Source: Aphrocallistes beatrix
Taxonomy: Eukaryota > Porifera > Hexactinellida > Sceptrulophora > Aphrocallistidae
Direction: 5' to 3'
Assembly: GCA_963281255.1 (NCBI GenBank)
Contig: OY725497.1
Span: forward strand, 1,984,001-2,048,000
DNA: 64,000 nt
The translations under genes were made by a program, and so were the position numbers. The notes under the pieces are model-generated. The model ran no database searches, was not told where the DNA came from, and was given only the letters and a program-made list of their open reading frames with translations. Below, in pieces: positions 32,284 through 44,585 of the stretch (its first letter is position 1; every line of letters starts with the position of its first letter).

Positions 32284-33256
32284 TGTATGGGGATGACTGC
32301 CCTTCCAGGCCAACTATTTATAAATGGATTGAGCGATTTGAAGATGGCTGTGACACCGTTGACGACGATCTCCGTACAGGCCGCCCAAAATCATCAAGCA
32401 TCCGCACTAACATTGAGTCGATAGAGAGAGTACTGGATGAGGATAGACGTGCTACTGTCATGCAGTTAAAGTAGAGGACTGGATTCCTAAATCAACCATT
32501 CATAGGATTATCAGGGATGAACTAGAAATGACAAGGGTTGTGGCAAGATGGGTGCCGAAACTTTTATCAGAAGAACAAAAGCGGGAGAGAGTGAAATGTA
32601 GTCGTGATTTACTTAAATCTTGGCGTAATGAGAAAGACTTCTTAGATCGCATAGTCACCGGGGATGAATCGTGGTTCCATTACTATGAACCAGAAAGTAA
32701 ATTCCAAAGTATTCAGTGAAAAAGGAAGCATGAAGCCGTCCCTATCAAAGTAAAGTGTGCTCCATCGACAGGCAAACGTATGGCCGCAGTATTTTGGGAT
32801 AGAAAGGGTATATTGTCAATTGACTGGCTTCCTGAGAAAAGTACCATCAATAGTAACTACTACGTAAGGGAACTAAAATAATTGAGGGAAGTGATAAAGC
32901 GAGAGAGGCGTGGCAAACTCACCCGTGGCGTTCTTCTGCAACATGATAACGCGAGGCCCATGTCATTAGTAAACAAATGATGCTATTTGGAGCTTAGGCT
33001 TTGAATGCCTTCCACACCCACCCTATAGCCCAGACCTAGCACCGAGCGATTATTGGCTATTCGGAGAAATGAAAAAACCGCTGCGTGGCGAAAGATTTAG
33101 CGAATTTAAAGACTTGGAGCGGGCGGGAAATCACTGGGTCAGAGGTACCCCCCAGATTTCTTCGCCACAGGCATATATAAATTGCCAGAGAGATGGTATC
33201 GATGCAGAAAGTTGAAGGGGGAATATATTGAACGTTTTGACGACGAATTTGTATAA
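32284..33256 (+). pseudogene. Mariner transposase pseudogene, DD34D type
   Basis: The start of the coding region lies before the hAT insertion (about 30170-30220, EILEEMRIVYG), and the rest begins at 32284. A helix-turn-helix-like stretch, RPTIYKWIERFEDGCDTVDD, leads to a frameshift near 32470. The catalytic motifs remain visible: IVTGDESWFHYY (first Asp), GVLLQHDNARP (second Asp), and PHPPYSPDLAPSDYWLFGEM (third Asp, typical of mariner rather than Tc1). The C-terminus ends ...GEYIERFDDEFV. Several in-frame stops and at least three frameshifts show that it is dead. Confidence 0.85.
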
Positions 33257-33879
33257 TATGTTTATTTGAATTAGTTTTATATCAAATCGGTAAAGAGACT
33301 TTTGGGACAGCTATCACATTAATCGAGTTTTATTATATGTATATATATATTGATTGAAGAAACTGCCAGGCACATAAAGCTGATTATTGGCATGTGGGTG
33401 TCTTTTGGCTATGGCTCCACTAAGTTCTGAGCTCAGACGAAAATGTCTACTCATCATGGAATTATGACGTCATTGTCACCTTTTTTATAATGCGAAATTT
33501 CAGTTTTTCGACTATAATAGCCATTTTAGGTGATAGAAAACTGACATTTTAATAGATTGTGTATATAAATATGCCTCACATATGATTCAACAATTATCAA
33601 GAAATAATGTCTCATCACTCTGTTATGACCTCATCATTACTCATTAAAATTTTAAATAGTGACAAATTTGGTGATTATTCGTGCGATATCCTTTATAAAA
33701 GTAAGGCAGACGTATTTAAAGATGTTATTTCCCTTTTAAAATTAATCAATGTGAACCCAGGCGCCAGCAGGGCGCCTCCGGCGGACACAAAGTGTCCGTC
33801 AGCCGCGCAATGCAAGCATGCAAAGCTTGATTTCATATCTTAAAAACTATTGAAGATATATATTCTATGATAATCTTAA

Positions 33880-35762
33880 GGATACCGCCCTCGAAAAACC
33901 TTTTCCTGGCGTCAAAAAAAACCAAAAAAAATATTTATTGCTAATTTCATTGTATTACTGATCGGTCTACCATCTGATAGCACTATTTGGACGGTATTTA
34001 TTTTGATTTTTGTGAGTTAACCCCCTAAAGTTTAGCGTTAATAAAAATTGAAAAATTATTGGAGGTTTTAGACTCATTTACCAATTAGTTTTTAACTTAT
34101 TTGATATTTTTTAATGATATGGACCTTAACATTGTTTTGGCACCTTTGGAGATTATATGACACAAAGATTTAAAAGAATGCGCAAATAAAATCCAAACAA
34201 AATAGCTCTATAAGGGAGTTCATTTATATAATGCTCGAGAAATCGCAAGTTTGATCTCAGTTATTTAGCGATCACTGGGTCAGAAATGAAATTCTGATCG
34301 TTTTTAAAAAAATTTGTTCGGATCCGACCATTTGTTCTTGAGATATCGCTTATTATAGGTGAAGTTTGGGCATAATATCTCTTTATGGTCCCGAAAGAGG
34401 GCGATGTCATATCTTAAAAACTATTGAAGATATATAATTTATTATATTCTTAACTAAAAGGATATATGCGAAAATATATAGGTTCCTCGACCATTCCTTT
34501 GTCAAAAAATAAATAATTCTCGACTTATCATTGATTTAATTGTGATACAAATTCTATGGAGAACTTTGAATATATTAGAAAATGGCGAATCTAATCATTA
34601 AATATTTTGTCCAAATGTGGCTATTATGCTAAATAATGAATACAATTGTCGTTAATAATGTGTACATAAAAATTGGAGAACTTTTGATAATTATTTTGAA
34701 AGTTCTGGCCTTGGACCTCACAGATTTGGTAGAAACCCCCATTTATGGTCCAAAAAGAGATATCTCTCTATCTTTATAAATATAAGTCCAAATTATTAGT
34801 TCTCACTTCCTAATATACTTTTTATGAGTGTACATATATGATTCTTCGATAATAATTGCACTACACCCTATGGAATGTTAAGTTTTAGATTTTTGTCATA
34901 TGATGACGTTGCATTTTTCGAAAATCCTAACTTGGAAACTAAAAGTCGTAGACTTTCGTTCTAACTTCCTAATATACTTTTCGGAAGCTCTTTAACCATT
35001 CTGATAGATTATACTTCGTAGTGCTAGGAATATGAATTATTATTCACAATTATCCCAAAAACATTCGAGGTTAGGGACCTCAAAGAAATTTGTGCATTTT
35101 CAGGGTACTCTCGCTAATTTTTGTAAACATTTGGTTTAAATATACATAAACAGCAGTATAAATGAGAATAAATGTCTCTGAATGCTTTTGTTCATTATTA
35201 ATCACTCATTCTACATACTTCTTAACATCTAAATTTAAAATCTCTATATTTCGGGATATTAATATTTCAATATTGACCGTCTTTATATAATTTCAACTCA
35301 AAATTGGTTTGAGATAGAGGTTTGAAAATTTCAAGAGCTGTTTCATATTATTTGGCGATGAACGTAGGACCACCATTTTTCGATATCTTCTAACTTTTTG
35401 GTCATTTTTTTCGGACACCGATAAAATTTACAATTTTTGTCATTTTAACTTTCTTCTGGTCCTATGAAGTTGCAAATATGGTAGACTATCTATGATTCGA
35501 TTTTGGAAGCATTTGATTCCTTGGTATGTCCTAAACAATTCCTTGAGTGCCCGAATTTCTACCATTAAGATGTGCTAGCCGAAAACGTAAAAAACAGACT
35601 TTGAGACACTGTATCTCAAAAACTAGAAATGAGAATCAAAAACGGTTTGGAATTTGCTAGTATTTCTTGATGGAGATACATCCCCACGCTTGAGATCTCT
35701 TATAGCTCTACTTTCTTCGTATGCTGTAAGCCAAATCATATGTTTTTTCGAGGGCGGTATCT
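33880..35762. mobile_element. TTAA-I element, copy 5
   Basis: The ends are GGATACCGCCCTCGAAAAAC and TTTTTTCGAGGGCGGTATCT, with TTAA at 33876-33879 and 35763-35766. It has inserted into another TTAA-I copy: the flanks ATAATC-TTAA and TTAA-ATGAAAGG join to give the family's own interior sequence, which is intact at 1711-1726. Confidence 0.9.
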
Positions 35763-35800
35763 TTAAATGAAAGGTTATATGCGAAAACATATAGGTTCCT

Positions 35801-36476
35801 CCATAGCCTACTATATATAAAGCCTGGTATCAAGCTTAAAATTTTGTCCTAGGGATGAAGTAGTGGATGTGAATTATTAGTAAGCCACAACTATTTGGTG
35901 TGAATGTTGCATGGTAAGTATAAGCTCCACAAACTTTCAACAAACCTGCTTGTTTTTTATTTGGTTATTTATTTCATAAATATTTAACCCTATCCCACTA
36001 CAAAGCAATTCTCAAAACCTTCTGACTCATTATATCTTTTGATTTATTATTACCTTCTCTACTATCTATTTTATGATTTCAAAGTGATATAATGAAATAG
36101 ATAGTGGATGTTTTATTATATCCACTGAAAATGACTGGAGACATCCGCGATATCGCGACTTTTCGGTAATCTACGGTTAAAGGATAGAGAGAGATGCACG
36201 CGAACTATCACGAATATCTAGTATTTTACTGTTATTTTAACATAGTTTGTTACGAATGATACAAAATATTGTTGTTCGGAATGATAATTAAATTAATAAA
36301 AAGTTGAATTCAATTACATTGTTAGATTTAGGCGTAGATAATATCAGGAAATGAACGTCTTAAGGACATTAAATAGCTTATAAGCTAAGCAGATATATTT
36401 TTAAGAATTTAAATTACGATCCTCTACTTCATCCATGGTACATTTCATGCCAGGGCTTATATAAAGTAGAATATGG
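35801..36476. mobile_element. CCATAGCC-family element, short copy
   Basis: The ends CCATAGCCTACTATATATAA and ATAAAGTAGAATATGG are flanked by TTCCT (35796-35800) and ATCCT (36477-36481). At 676 bp the interior is not palindromic and shares GGATGAAGTAGTGGATG-type subterminal sequence with element B. It contains GGAGACATCCGCGATATCGC, also seen at 7190. It is inserted in a TTAA-I host copy. Confidence 0.75.
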
Positions 36477-36511
36477 ATCCTCAGACATCCCTTTGTCAAA
36501 AAAAATTGCCT

Positions 36512-39500
36512 AACGTCCTTTTTAAGCATTTTTAGATCTCTAAAGGGTTCTAAACATTAATTTCGATTTTTGAATTTCAATGCTAATATTTGTACTTGTA
36601 CCACCTGGTGTCGCCTAATAAAGGTCACATTTTTGAACCGAAATGTCTCATCCATAACTTCTTTGAACCATGTCAGATCATCATTTTAATGCTAAATTCG
36701 TGCTCAGCACTAAATTTTCAGCAATGATATATATATATATATATATAGGACACATTTGAAGAATTCTTTGGCTGCAGGTTCCTAGCAACGGCCAGGAATG
36801 TGAAAAAATTCATGGCAGTTGCTAGGCATGGACAACCAAAAAGTTCTCTAAATATGGTAAATATATATATCAAATTGCATGAAATTCAATGCGGGACACG
36901 AATTCAGAATTCAAATGATGATCTGATATGGTTCAAAGAAGTAATTGATCTGGGATTCCGGCAAATACTATCGAATGTTGTTATTTTTGGGTGCCAGTCA
37001 TCAATGACTAGTTTTTCACACTTTTAATGGCAAAATTTTTGATATACCATATTTTGAAGTTAAGTACTGCTATAAGTTGTCGAATAAGGATATTTGCATG
37101 TTATCTAATATTCCAAGGCAGTTAAGGATACCGCCCTCGAAAAAACATATGATTTGCATTACAGCATACGATGAAAGTAGAGCTATAAGAGATGTTAAGC
37201 GTGGGGAGGTATCTCCATCAAGAAATACTGGCACATTCCAAACCGTTTTTGATTCTCATTTCTAGATTTTGAGATACAGTGTCTCAAAGTCTGTTTTTTT
37301 AATTTTCCGCTAGCACATCTTAATGGTAGAAATTTAGGCACTCAATGAATTGTTTAGGACATACCAATGAATCAAATGCTTCCAAAATCGAATCATAGAT
37401 AGTCTACCATATTTGCAACTTCATAGGACCAGAAGAAAGTTAAAATGACAAATATTGTAAATTTTATCGGTGTCCGAAAAAAAAGGGCCAAAAAAGGGCG
37501 AAAAATGTCTGTTTTATTGGGGAAATCATGAATAAAATCACCGAGTTAGAATATATCCAAAAAATGGTGGTCCTACGTTCATCGCTAAATAATATGGAAC
37601 AACTCTTGAAATTTTCAAACCTCTATCTCAAACCAATTTTGAGTTAAAATTCTGTAAAGACGGTCAATTTTGAAATTTTAAAGTCCCGAGATATAGAGAT
37701 TTTAAGTTTAGGTGTCAAGAAGAATGTAAAATGAGTTATTAATAATGCACATAAGCATCCACAGACATTTATTCGCATCCTTACTGCTGATTTAGGTATA
37801 TTAAAGCAAAATATTTACCAAAAATAGCAAAAGTACCCTGAAAATCCACAAATTTCCTTGAGGCCCCTAACTCCGAATATTTTGAGATAATTGTAGATAA
37901 TATTTCATATTCCTGGCACTGCGAAGTATAATCTATCAGTTTAGAATGAATAAAAAGCTTCCAAAAAGTATATTAGGAAGTTAGAGCGAAAGTCTACGAC
38001 TTTTAGTTTCGAAGTTAGGATTTTCGAAAAATGCTACGTCATCATATGACAAAAATTTAAAACTTAACATTCCATAGGGTGTAGTGCAATTATTATCAAA
38101 GAATCATATATGTACACTCATAAAAAGTATATTAGGAAGTGAGAACTAAGAATTTGGACTTGTATTTATATAGATAGAGAGATATCACTTTTTGGACCCT
38201 AAATGAGGGTTTTTAACCGAAACTGCGAGGTCCAAGGCCAGAACTTTCAAAATAATTATCAAAAGTTCAATTTTTCTGTACATATTATTAACGGCAATTG
38301 TATTCACTATTTAGCATAATAGCTAAATTTGGACACATATTTAATGATTAGATTTGTCATTTTCTAATAGATTCAAAGTTCTCCATAGAATTTGTATTAC
38401 AATTAAATCAATGATAAGTCGAGAATTATTTATTTTTTGACAAAGGAATGGTCGAGGAACCTATATATTTTCGCATATATCCTTTTATTTAAAGATATAA
38501 TATATTATATATCTACAATAGTTTTTAAGATATGACATCAGCCTCTTTCGGGACCTTAGAGGGATATTATGGCCGAACTTTACCTATAATATGCGATATC
38601 TCAAGAACAAAAAGACGGATCTGAATAAATTTTTTTTTGAAACGATCAGAATTTTATTTCTGACCCAGGGATCGCTAAATATCTGCGATCAAACTTGCGA
38701 TTTCCCGAGGATTATATAAATGAACTCCCTTATAGAGCTATTTTGTTTGGATTTTATTTGCCCATTCTTTTAAATCTTTGTTTTATAATCTCCAAAGGTG
38801 CTAAAACAATGTTAAGGTTCATATCATTAAAAAAATATCAAATAAGTTAAAACTAATTGGTAAATGAGTCAAAATCCTCTAATAATTTTTCAATTTTTAT
38901 TAACGCTAAACTTTAGGGGGTTATTTCGCAAAAAATAAAAGAAAATGCCGTCCAAATTGTGCTATCAGATGGTAGACCGATCAGTAATACAATGAAATTA
39001 GCAATAAAACATTTTGCTTTTTTTTTTTACGCCAGGCAAGATTTTTCGAGGGCGGTATCCTTGAAACTAATGGAAATGAGGGATATTTATAAATATTTTT
39101 TAAATCCTATTTTGATAAACTTTATTTTCAGCAATTTTAAATGTGATAACTTTTGTAAATTCAACATAGAGGCGAAGGCTCGGTTTTTGACAGATCTCGA
39201 AGAGTAGAACAAAATATACAGACAGATTTTTGATATTACGAATAAAAGAGAATTATGAAAAAAATAGTGTCAAAATTGCTAAAAAATCCCTCGGGTGTTT
39301 TAGTGTGAATTTTGCACAATTTTAAAAATTTTAAAAATATGCCTGTTCATTAGATAGATAATCCATTTATGAAAGAATTTTAAAAGTTTCTAAAGGGTTG
39401 TAAGCATATTGTGTTCGATTTCTTCCTTGTAAATTTACCAATTTTTTAAAAAAAAATTATCTGTTGAATTATTTCGATTATTAATGCAGTTTTGCAGATA

Positions 39501-39572
39501 ACCTTGCGATTCAAATCTGCCCTGAAAAAATTAAATCAATCGGTTGAAAAAGTCAAAAGTTAGCTTTTAAAG
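36512..39572. mobile_element. TTAA-II element, copy 3, interrupted by TTAA-I
   Basis: Both ends are degenerate (the right end near AAAGTTAGCTTTTAAAGAAA corresponds to the family start CTTTCCTATAATAGCTAACTTT in reverse). The central palindrome with CCTAGCAACGGCCAGGAA is at 36700-36880. The TTAA-I element at 37126-39060 interrupts it. Confidence 0.65.
37126..39060. mobile_element. TTAA-I element, copy 6 (full length)
   Basis: Length is 1935 bp, flanked by TTAA (37122-37125) and TTGA (39061-39064). The empty site is intact in TTAA-II copy 2 (reverse of 25066-25090: CAGTTAAAACTAATGG). It is nearly identical to copy 4. Confidence 0.95.
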
Positions 39573-40075
39573 AAAAGGCCCAAAAAGACAAATCTCTCTA
39601 TCTCTGTAAATTCAAGCCCAAATTCTTAGTTCTCAACAACTAATATACTTTTTATAAGGGTGTCTATATGATTATTTGATAATAATTGCACTACATCCTA
39701 TGGAATGTTAGTTTAGATTTTTCTCATGTGATGACGTTGCATTTCCGAAAATCCTAACTTAAAGTCGTAGACTTACGTTCTAACTTGCTCTTTATTCATT
39801 CTAAACTGATGGATTATACTTCGTAGTGCTAGGAATATGAATTTTTATTCACATTTATCTCAAAATATTCGGGGGTTAGTGGCCTCAAGGAAATTTGTGG
39901 ATTTTCAGTGTACTTTTGCAATTTTTTTCCAAATTTTAGTTGAAATATACTTAAATCATCAGTATAAATGCGAATAAATGCTTTTGAATGCTTTATTTAT
40001 CCTTAATAACTCATTTTACATTATTCTTAACATTTAAACTTGAAATCTCTATATCTCTGGACTTTAAAATACGCC
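39573..40075. mobile_element. TTAA-I relic
   Basis: It aligns with the right-centre of TTAA-I (TCTCTCTATCTCTGTAAAT ... CTCTATATCTCTGGAC) with many changes and small deletions. It is older than copies 4 and 6. Confidence 0.6.
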
Positions 40076-40384
40076 GAGAGATTTCGAAAAGTTATAGAAA
40101 TCCTAAAAAATAATTGCCAGATCAACAGTACCACTACCGAAGTCTTATTTACCTTTTGATATAGATTCGTCTAAAGTAAACAATTGTAATTGGCATCCTT
40201 GAACAATTAAAATGATATTAATACATTATTGTATCCTAATTATCAGACGATAGTGGTTTACTTTTGACACTGATTGGCGACTTCGCATAGTAACTAAATC
40301 AGGTAAATTTGTATAAAAGTTCGTTCAACTTTTCACAATGAAATTTATTTGTATACTATAATATATCATTACAATATTAATAAG

Positions 40385-41612
40385 ATGGCATATTCATCAA
40401 TCAAGGAATCGGTGAAGAAACGTAAATATAATTATAATTATATTCAATATGGATTCACAACCATACTGGAAAAAGGATGCGAACATCCACAGTGCGTGGT
40501 GTGTTTTAAAGTTCTTTCTGAGCATTCAATGAAGCCAAGCCTGCTCAAGAGGCACCTTAGCGGTTGATATCCGGAGTTATTAGATAGAGATGTTGAATTC
40601 TTCACGCAGAAAGAAATAGGATTGAAACGATTTCGATTGGATAAGAGTGGTTATGTAAATAAACAAAATCAAACAGCTCTTCGCGCCTCATACATGGTTG
40701 CTCTGAGGATCGCCGAAGAAAAATCCCCTCACACAATCGCAGAGAAGCTTATACTACCGTGTTGTAAGGTTGTTCGCTGCTTAATTGGAGATGTTGAGGA
40801 AAAGAAGCTCAATTGTGTGCTGCTGTCAAACGACACAGTTCAAAGACGAATTTATGATATTGCAAACGACATTGAGCAACAAGTAGTAGCTGAAATACGC
40901 GGAGCACCGCTTAATAAGTTTGCAATTCAGTTGGATGAGTCAACGGATGTTGCTATTTGTGCTCAGCTACTTGTTTTCGCACGGTACATTAAGGATGGAG
41001 ATTTCAAGGAAGAATTCCTGTTTTGCCATTGTTTGGAATCCACTACAAGGGGAGAGGATGTTTTCAATGAAGTGACCAAGAGGCGTTGCTCTTCACACCG
41101 AAGCTCGTTGGCTTTCTCGTGGTAATATGCTGTCTAGAGTCAATTCCCTGAGAAATGAGATGGTCGAATTCTTTGAACGCAATAATTTCCGAGGCAAGTC
41201 AAGAGATTTTAGTAATAAGTTGTTGGATAAAGAGTGGGTTATTAGACTTTCTTACTTGGATGACATTTTTACACGCTTAAATTTACTAAACAAATCACTT
41301 CAAAGACGATTTACAACTGTTGTTGATTTCATAGATAAAATCAGAGCTTTCATCATGAAGTTGGACTTATGGGAAGGAAAGGCTATGGATGGGAACCTGG
41401 ATATTTTTGAGAATCTTACAGCGGCAGTTGGGAGTGAAAAACTTGATGCAGAGAACATAAGACTAGTGAAGGCCCACCTGTCCTGCTTGCGGGAAGAGTT
41501 TCAATCTTACTTTCCAGACCTGAGTGAAATGAATGTTACATTAATTCGAAATCCGTTCATTGTAGAAGTCCGTTCACTACCGGCGAGGTGCAAGAAGAAT
41601 TCGTGAAATTTG
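40385..41612 (+). pseudogene. BED-finger hAT transposase pseudogene
   Basis: The start MAYSSIKESVKKRKYNYNYI leads to the zinc finger (QCVVCFKVLSEHSMKPSLLK) and a stop where the second finger His would lie. The frame resumes at 40622 with RFRLDKSGYVNKQNQTALRA, SYMVALRIAEEKSPHTIAEK and the catalytic-region motif FAIQLDESTDVA. It jumps from GEDVFNEVTK directly to ALHTEARWLSRGNMLSRVNS, so roughly 120 residues, including the TDGAPA Asp, are deleted near 41085. A frameshift near 41583 and insertion of TTAA-I at 41613 break the C-terminal part. The protein belongs to the ZBED5/SCAND3-like hAT group; this copy is inactive. Confidence 0.8.
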
Positions 41613-41616
41613 TTAA

Positions 41617-43386
41617 GGATACCGCCCTCGAAAAACCTTGCCTGGCGTAAAAAAGACGGCAAAATTATTTATTGCTAATTTCATTGTATTACTGATCGGT
41701 CTACCATCTGATAGCACTATTTGGAGGGTATTTATTTTGATTTTTGTGAGTTAACCCCCTAAAGTTTAGCGTTGATAAAAATTGAAAAATTATTGGAGGT
41801 TTTTGACTAATTTACAACTTAGTTTTTGACTCATTTGATATTTTTTTAATGATATGGACCTTAACATTGTTTTGGCACCTTTGGAGATTATATAACACAA
41901 AGATTTAAAAGAATGGGCTAATAAAATACAAACAAAATAGCTCTATAAGGGAGTTCATTTATATAATGCTCGCGAAATCGCAAGTTTGATCTCAGATATT
42001 TAGCGATCACTGGGTCAGAAATAAAATTCTGATCGTTTCAAAAAAAATTTGTTCGGATCCGACCATTTGTTCTTGAGATATCGCTCATTATAGGTAAAGT
42101 TCGGGCATAATATCTCTTTATGGTCCGAAAGAGGGCGATGTCATATCTTAAAAACTATTGAAGATATATAATCTAATATATTCTTAACTAAAAGGATATA
42201 TGCGAAAATATATAGATTGCTCGAACATTCCTTTGTCAAAAAATAAATAATTCTCGACTTATCATTGATTTAATTGTGATACAAATTCTATGGAGAATAT
42301 ATTAGTAAATGGCGAATCTAATCATTAAATATGTATCCAAATGTGGCTATTATGCAAAATAATGAATACAATTGTCGTTAATAATGTGTACATAAAAATT
42401 GAAGAACTTTTGATAATTATTTTGAAAGTTCTGGCCTTGGACCTCGCAGATTTGGTAGAACCCCCCATTTATGGTCCAAAATGAGATATCTCTCTATCTC
42501 TGTAAATATAAGTCCAAATTCTTAGTTCTCACTTCCTAATATACTTTTTATGAGTGTACATATATGATTCTTTGATAATAATTGCACTATACACTATGGA
42601 ATGTTAAGTTTTAGATTTTTCCATATGATGACGTAGCATTTTGAAAATATTAACTTGGAAACTAAAAGTCGTAGACTTTCGCTCTAACTTCCTAATATAC
42701 TTTTCGGAAGCTCTTTAACCATTCTGAACTGATAGATTATACTTCGTAGTGCTAGGAATATGAATTATTATTCACAATTATCCCAAAAACATTGGGGGTT
42801 AGGGGCCTCAAGGTAATTTGTGGATTTTCAGGGTACTTTGCTATTTTTTGTTAATATTTGGTTCAAATATACCTAAATCAGCTGTTTAACTGAGAATAAA
42901 TGTCTGTGAATGCTTTTGTTCATTATTAATAACTCATTCTACATTCTTCTTAACATCTAAACTTAAAATCTCTATATCTCGGGACTTTAATATTTCAAAA
43001 TTGACCGTCTTTACAGAGTTTTTTGCCCTTTTTTTTCGGACACCGATAAAATTTACATTTTTTGTCATTTTAACTTTCTTCTGCTCCTATGAAGTTGCAA
43101 ATATGGTAGACCATATATGATTCGATTTTGGTAGCATTTGATTCCTTGGTATGTCTTAAACAATTCCTTGAGTACCCAAATTTCTACCATTAAGATGTGC
43201 TAGCGGTAAACGCAAAAAACAGACTTTGAGACACTGTATCTCAAAAACTCGAAATGAGAATCAAAACGGTTTGGAATGTGCCAATATTTCTTGATGGAGA
43301 TACCTCCCCACGCTTAACATCTTTTATAGCTCTACTTTCATCGTATGCTGTAAGCCAAATCATATGTTTTTTCGAGGGCGGTATCC
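41617..43386. mobile_element. TTAA-I element, copy 7
   Basis: The ends are GGATACCGCCCTCGAAAAAC and TTTTTTCGAGGGCGGTATCC, flanked by TTAA (41613-41616, 43387-43390). It splits the hAT pseudogene. Length 1770 bp, same orientation as copies 1, 2 and 5. Confidence 0.9.
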
Positions 43387-43390
43387 TTAA

Positions 43391-43490
43391 GCGTAGAGCC
43401 TGATCTTCATTTCGCTTTGTCTACGACTGAACCTTGAATTGAAGCACTGGTGGAAGCTGAGCAAGCACAGCTCTCCCATTGAAAGTCAAG
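43391..43490 (+). pseudogene. C-terminal end of the split hAT pseudogene
   Basis: The frame after the TTAA duplication reads SVEPDLHFALSTTEP, a stop, then IEALVEAEQAQLSH and a terminal stop. This matches the extreme C-terminus of BED-hAT proteins (…VEPDLRxALS…QxQxSH). The piece that would carry the catalytic Glu is missing between 41612 and 43391 and was lost before or with the insertion. Confidence 0.65.
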
Positions 43491-43830
43491 AAACCTTTTG
43501 TAATGCTCTGAAAAACTTGAGTATATTTTCTAATTTCCTCATTAAAAAATGATATATTCTTCCAATTTTGTAAGTCATTTTTTTAAGGAATCTCGCCTGA
43601 TTGTAACAGTTGTGACTGGAGGTACGGAGTTACAAAATTTGACAAAAAAAACTAAAATCGTCACGCAAAGTGGTTTTCGTCATATATTTTGATTGTAGAC
43701 AACTTCCAAGGAGCAAAAAATCTTTTAATGTCATTTGAAAACCTACAATTTACCTGCTCATATAACTGGACTATCCAAATGTAGTAGTTATCGTGTATAG
43801 AGAACTAGCAAAATATTTATTCACATGTCC
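43491..43830. other. Spacer downstream of the hAT relic
   Basis: The hAT 3' terminus should lie here, but I cannot identify an inverted repeat with the sequence before 40385. Nothing else was recognised. Confidence 0.35.
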
Positions 43831-44585
43831 AATGCAATAGCTATTAGGTAGCGTTTTAACTCCCTTATAAGTAGATCTAAATACATTTATTTTCTATAAT
43901 ACTTATGGAATGGTTAGATTAATAACAGATATCTAGCGATCAGGATTAAAATGCACCATTTTTTTAAAAGTGTACAGATCCGGCAATTAGTTCGTGAGTT
44001 TTGACTATTTAGGGGTAAAGTTCTGGCATAAACTTCTCCACGACCCGAAAGACGCCGTTGTCAATATCTACCTATTGAAGTATACTATTCATTAAAATAT
44101 TGTATGATAGGATATAAATTATAATATACGTATAGGTTCATCAAAAATCCTTTTGTCAAAAAATACTTATTTCTCGAATCATTGGCTTAATTGTCATACA
44201 AATTCAATGGAGATATGTGAATAAATTAGAAAATCTATCTAATAAACCAAATATGTGTCCAAGTGAGGATATTATGCTAAACAATTATTACAATCGTTGT
44301 CCATAATGTGTATGGAGATATTTGAAAACTTTACATAATTATTTTGTAAATTCTGGCCTTGGACCTTCGAGATTTGGTCAAATCCCCCCTATTTAGGGTC
44401 CAAAAGAAAACCTCTATCTCTGAAAATATAAGTCAAATTCCTAGCTTTCAATTGCTAGTAATATACTTTTTATAACGACTTATTTATGTTTCAAATATAA
44501 TAATTGCTCTACATACAATGGAATGTTAAGTTTTAAATTCATAGTCATGACTCGTGGATGATGTAGCATTGTTCGAAAAAAGTGG
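43831..44585. mobile_element. Old TTAA-I relic, part 1
   Basis: Diverged alignment to the TTAA-I interior (TAACTCCCTTATAAGTAGAT, GATCCGGCAATTAGTTCGTGAG, TATGGTTC-type segments). It continues at 45180-45765 and probably at 48615-49030 after younger insertions. Confidence 0.5.

Larger units (their letters stand above)
28621..33311 (+). mobile_element. Mariner element (DD34D type) split by nested insertions
   Basis: The left end CAGGCTGTCCCAAAAGTTCC matches the reversed right end GCTGTCCCAAAAGTCTCTTT, with TA on each side. Two later elements (28684-30164 and 30221-32283) split it. Removing them leaves an ordinary ~1.15-kb mariner. Confidence 0.85.
28167..33832 (+). mobile_element. Non-autonomous Helitron H3, split by nested elements
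   Basis: The 5' end CTACTATTATAACTCGATTA matches the H4 5' end (47417) and its TTAAAACTC core matches the full Helitron. After the nested insertions (28198-33311) it resumes with a mirrored CACATTAATCGAGT, then ATTGATTGAAGAAACTGCC and the common interior. The 3' tail is at 33755-33832 (GGCGCCAGCAGGGCGCC, GACACAAAGTGTCC). Confidence 0.65.
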
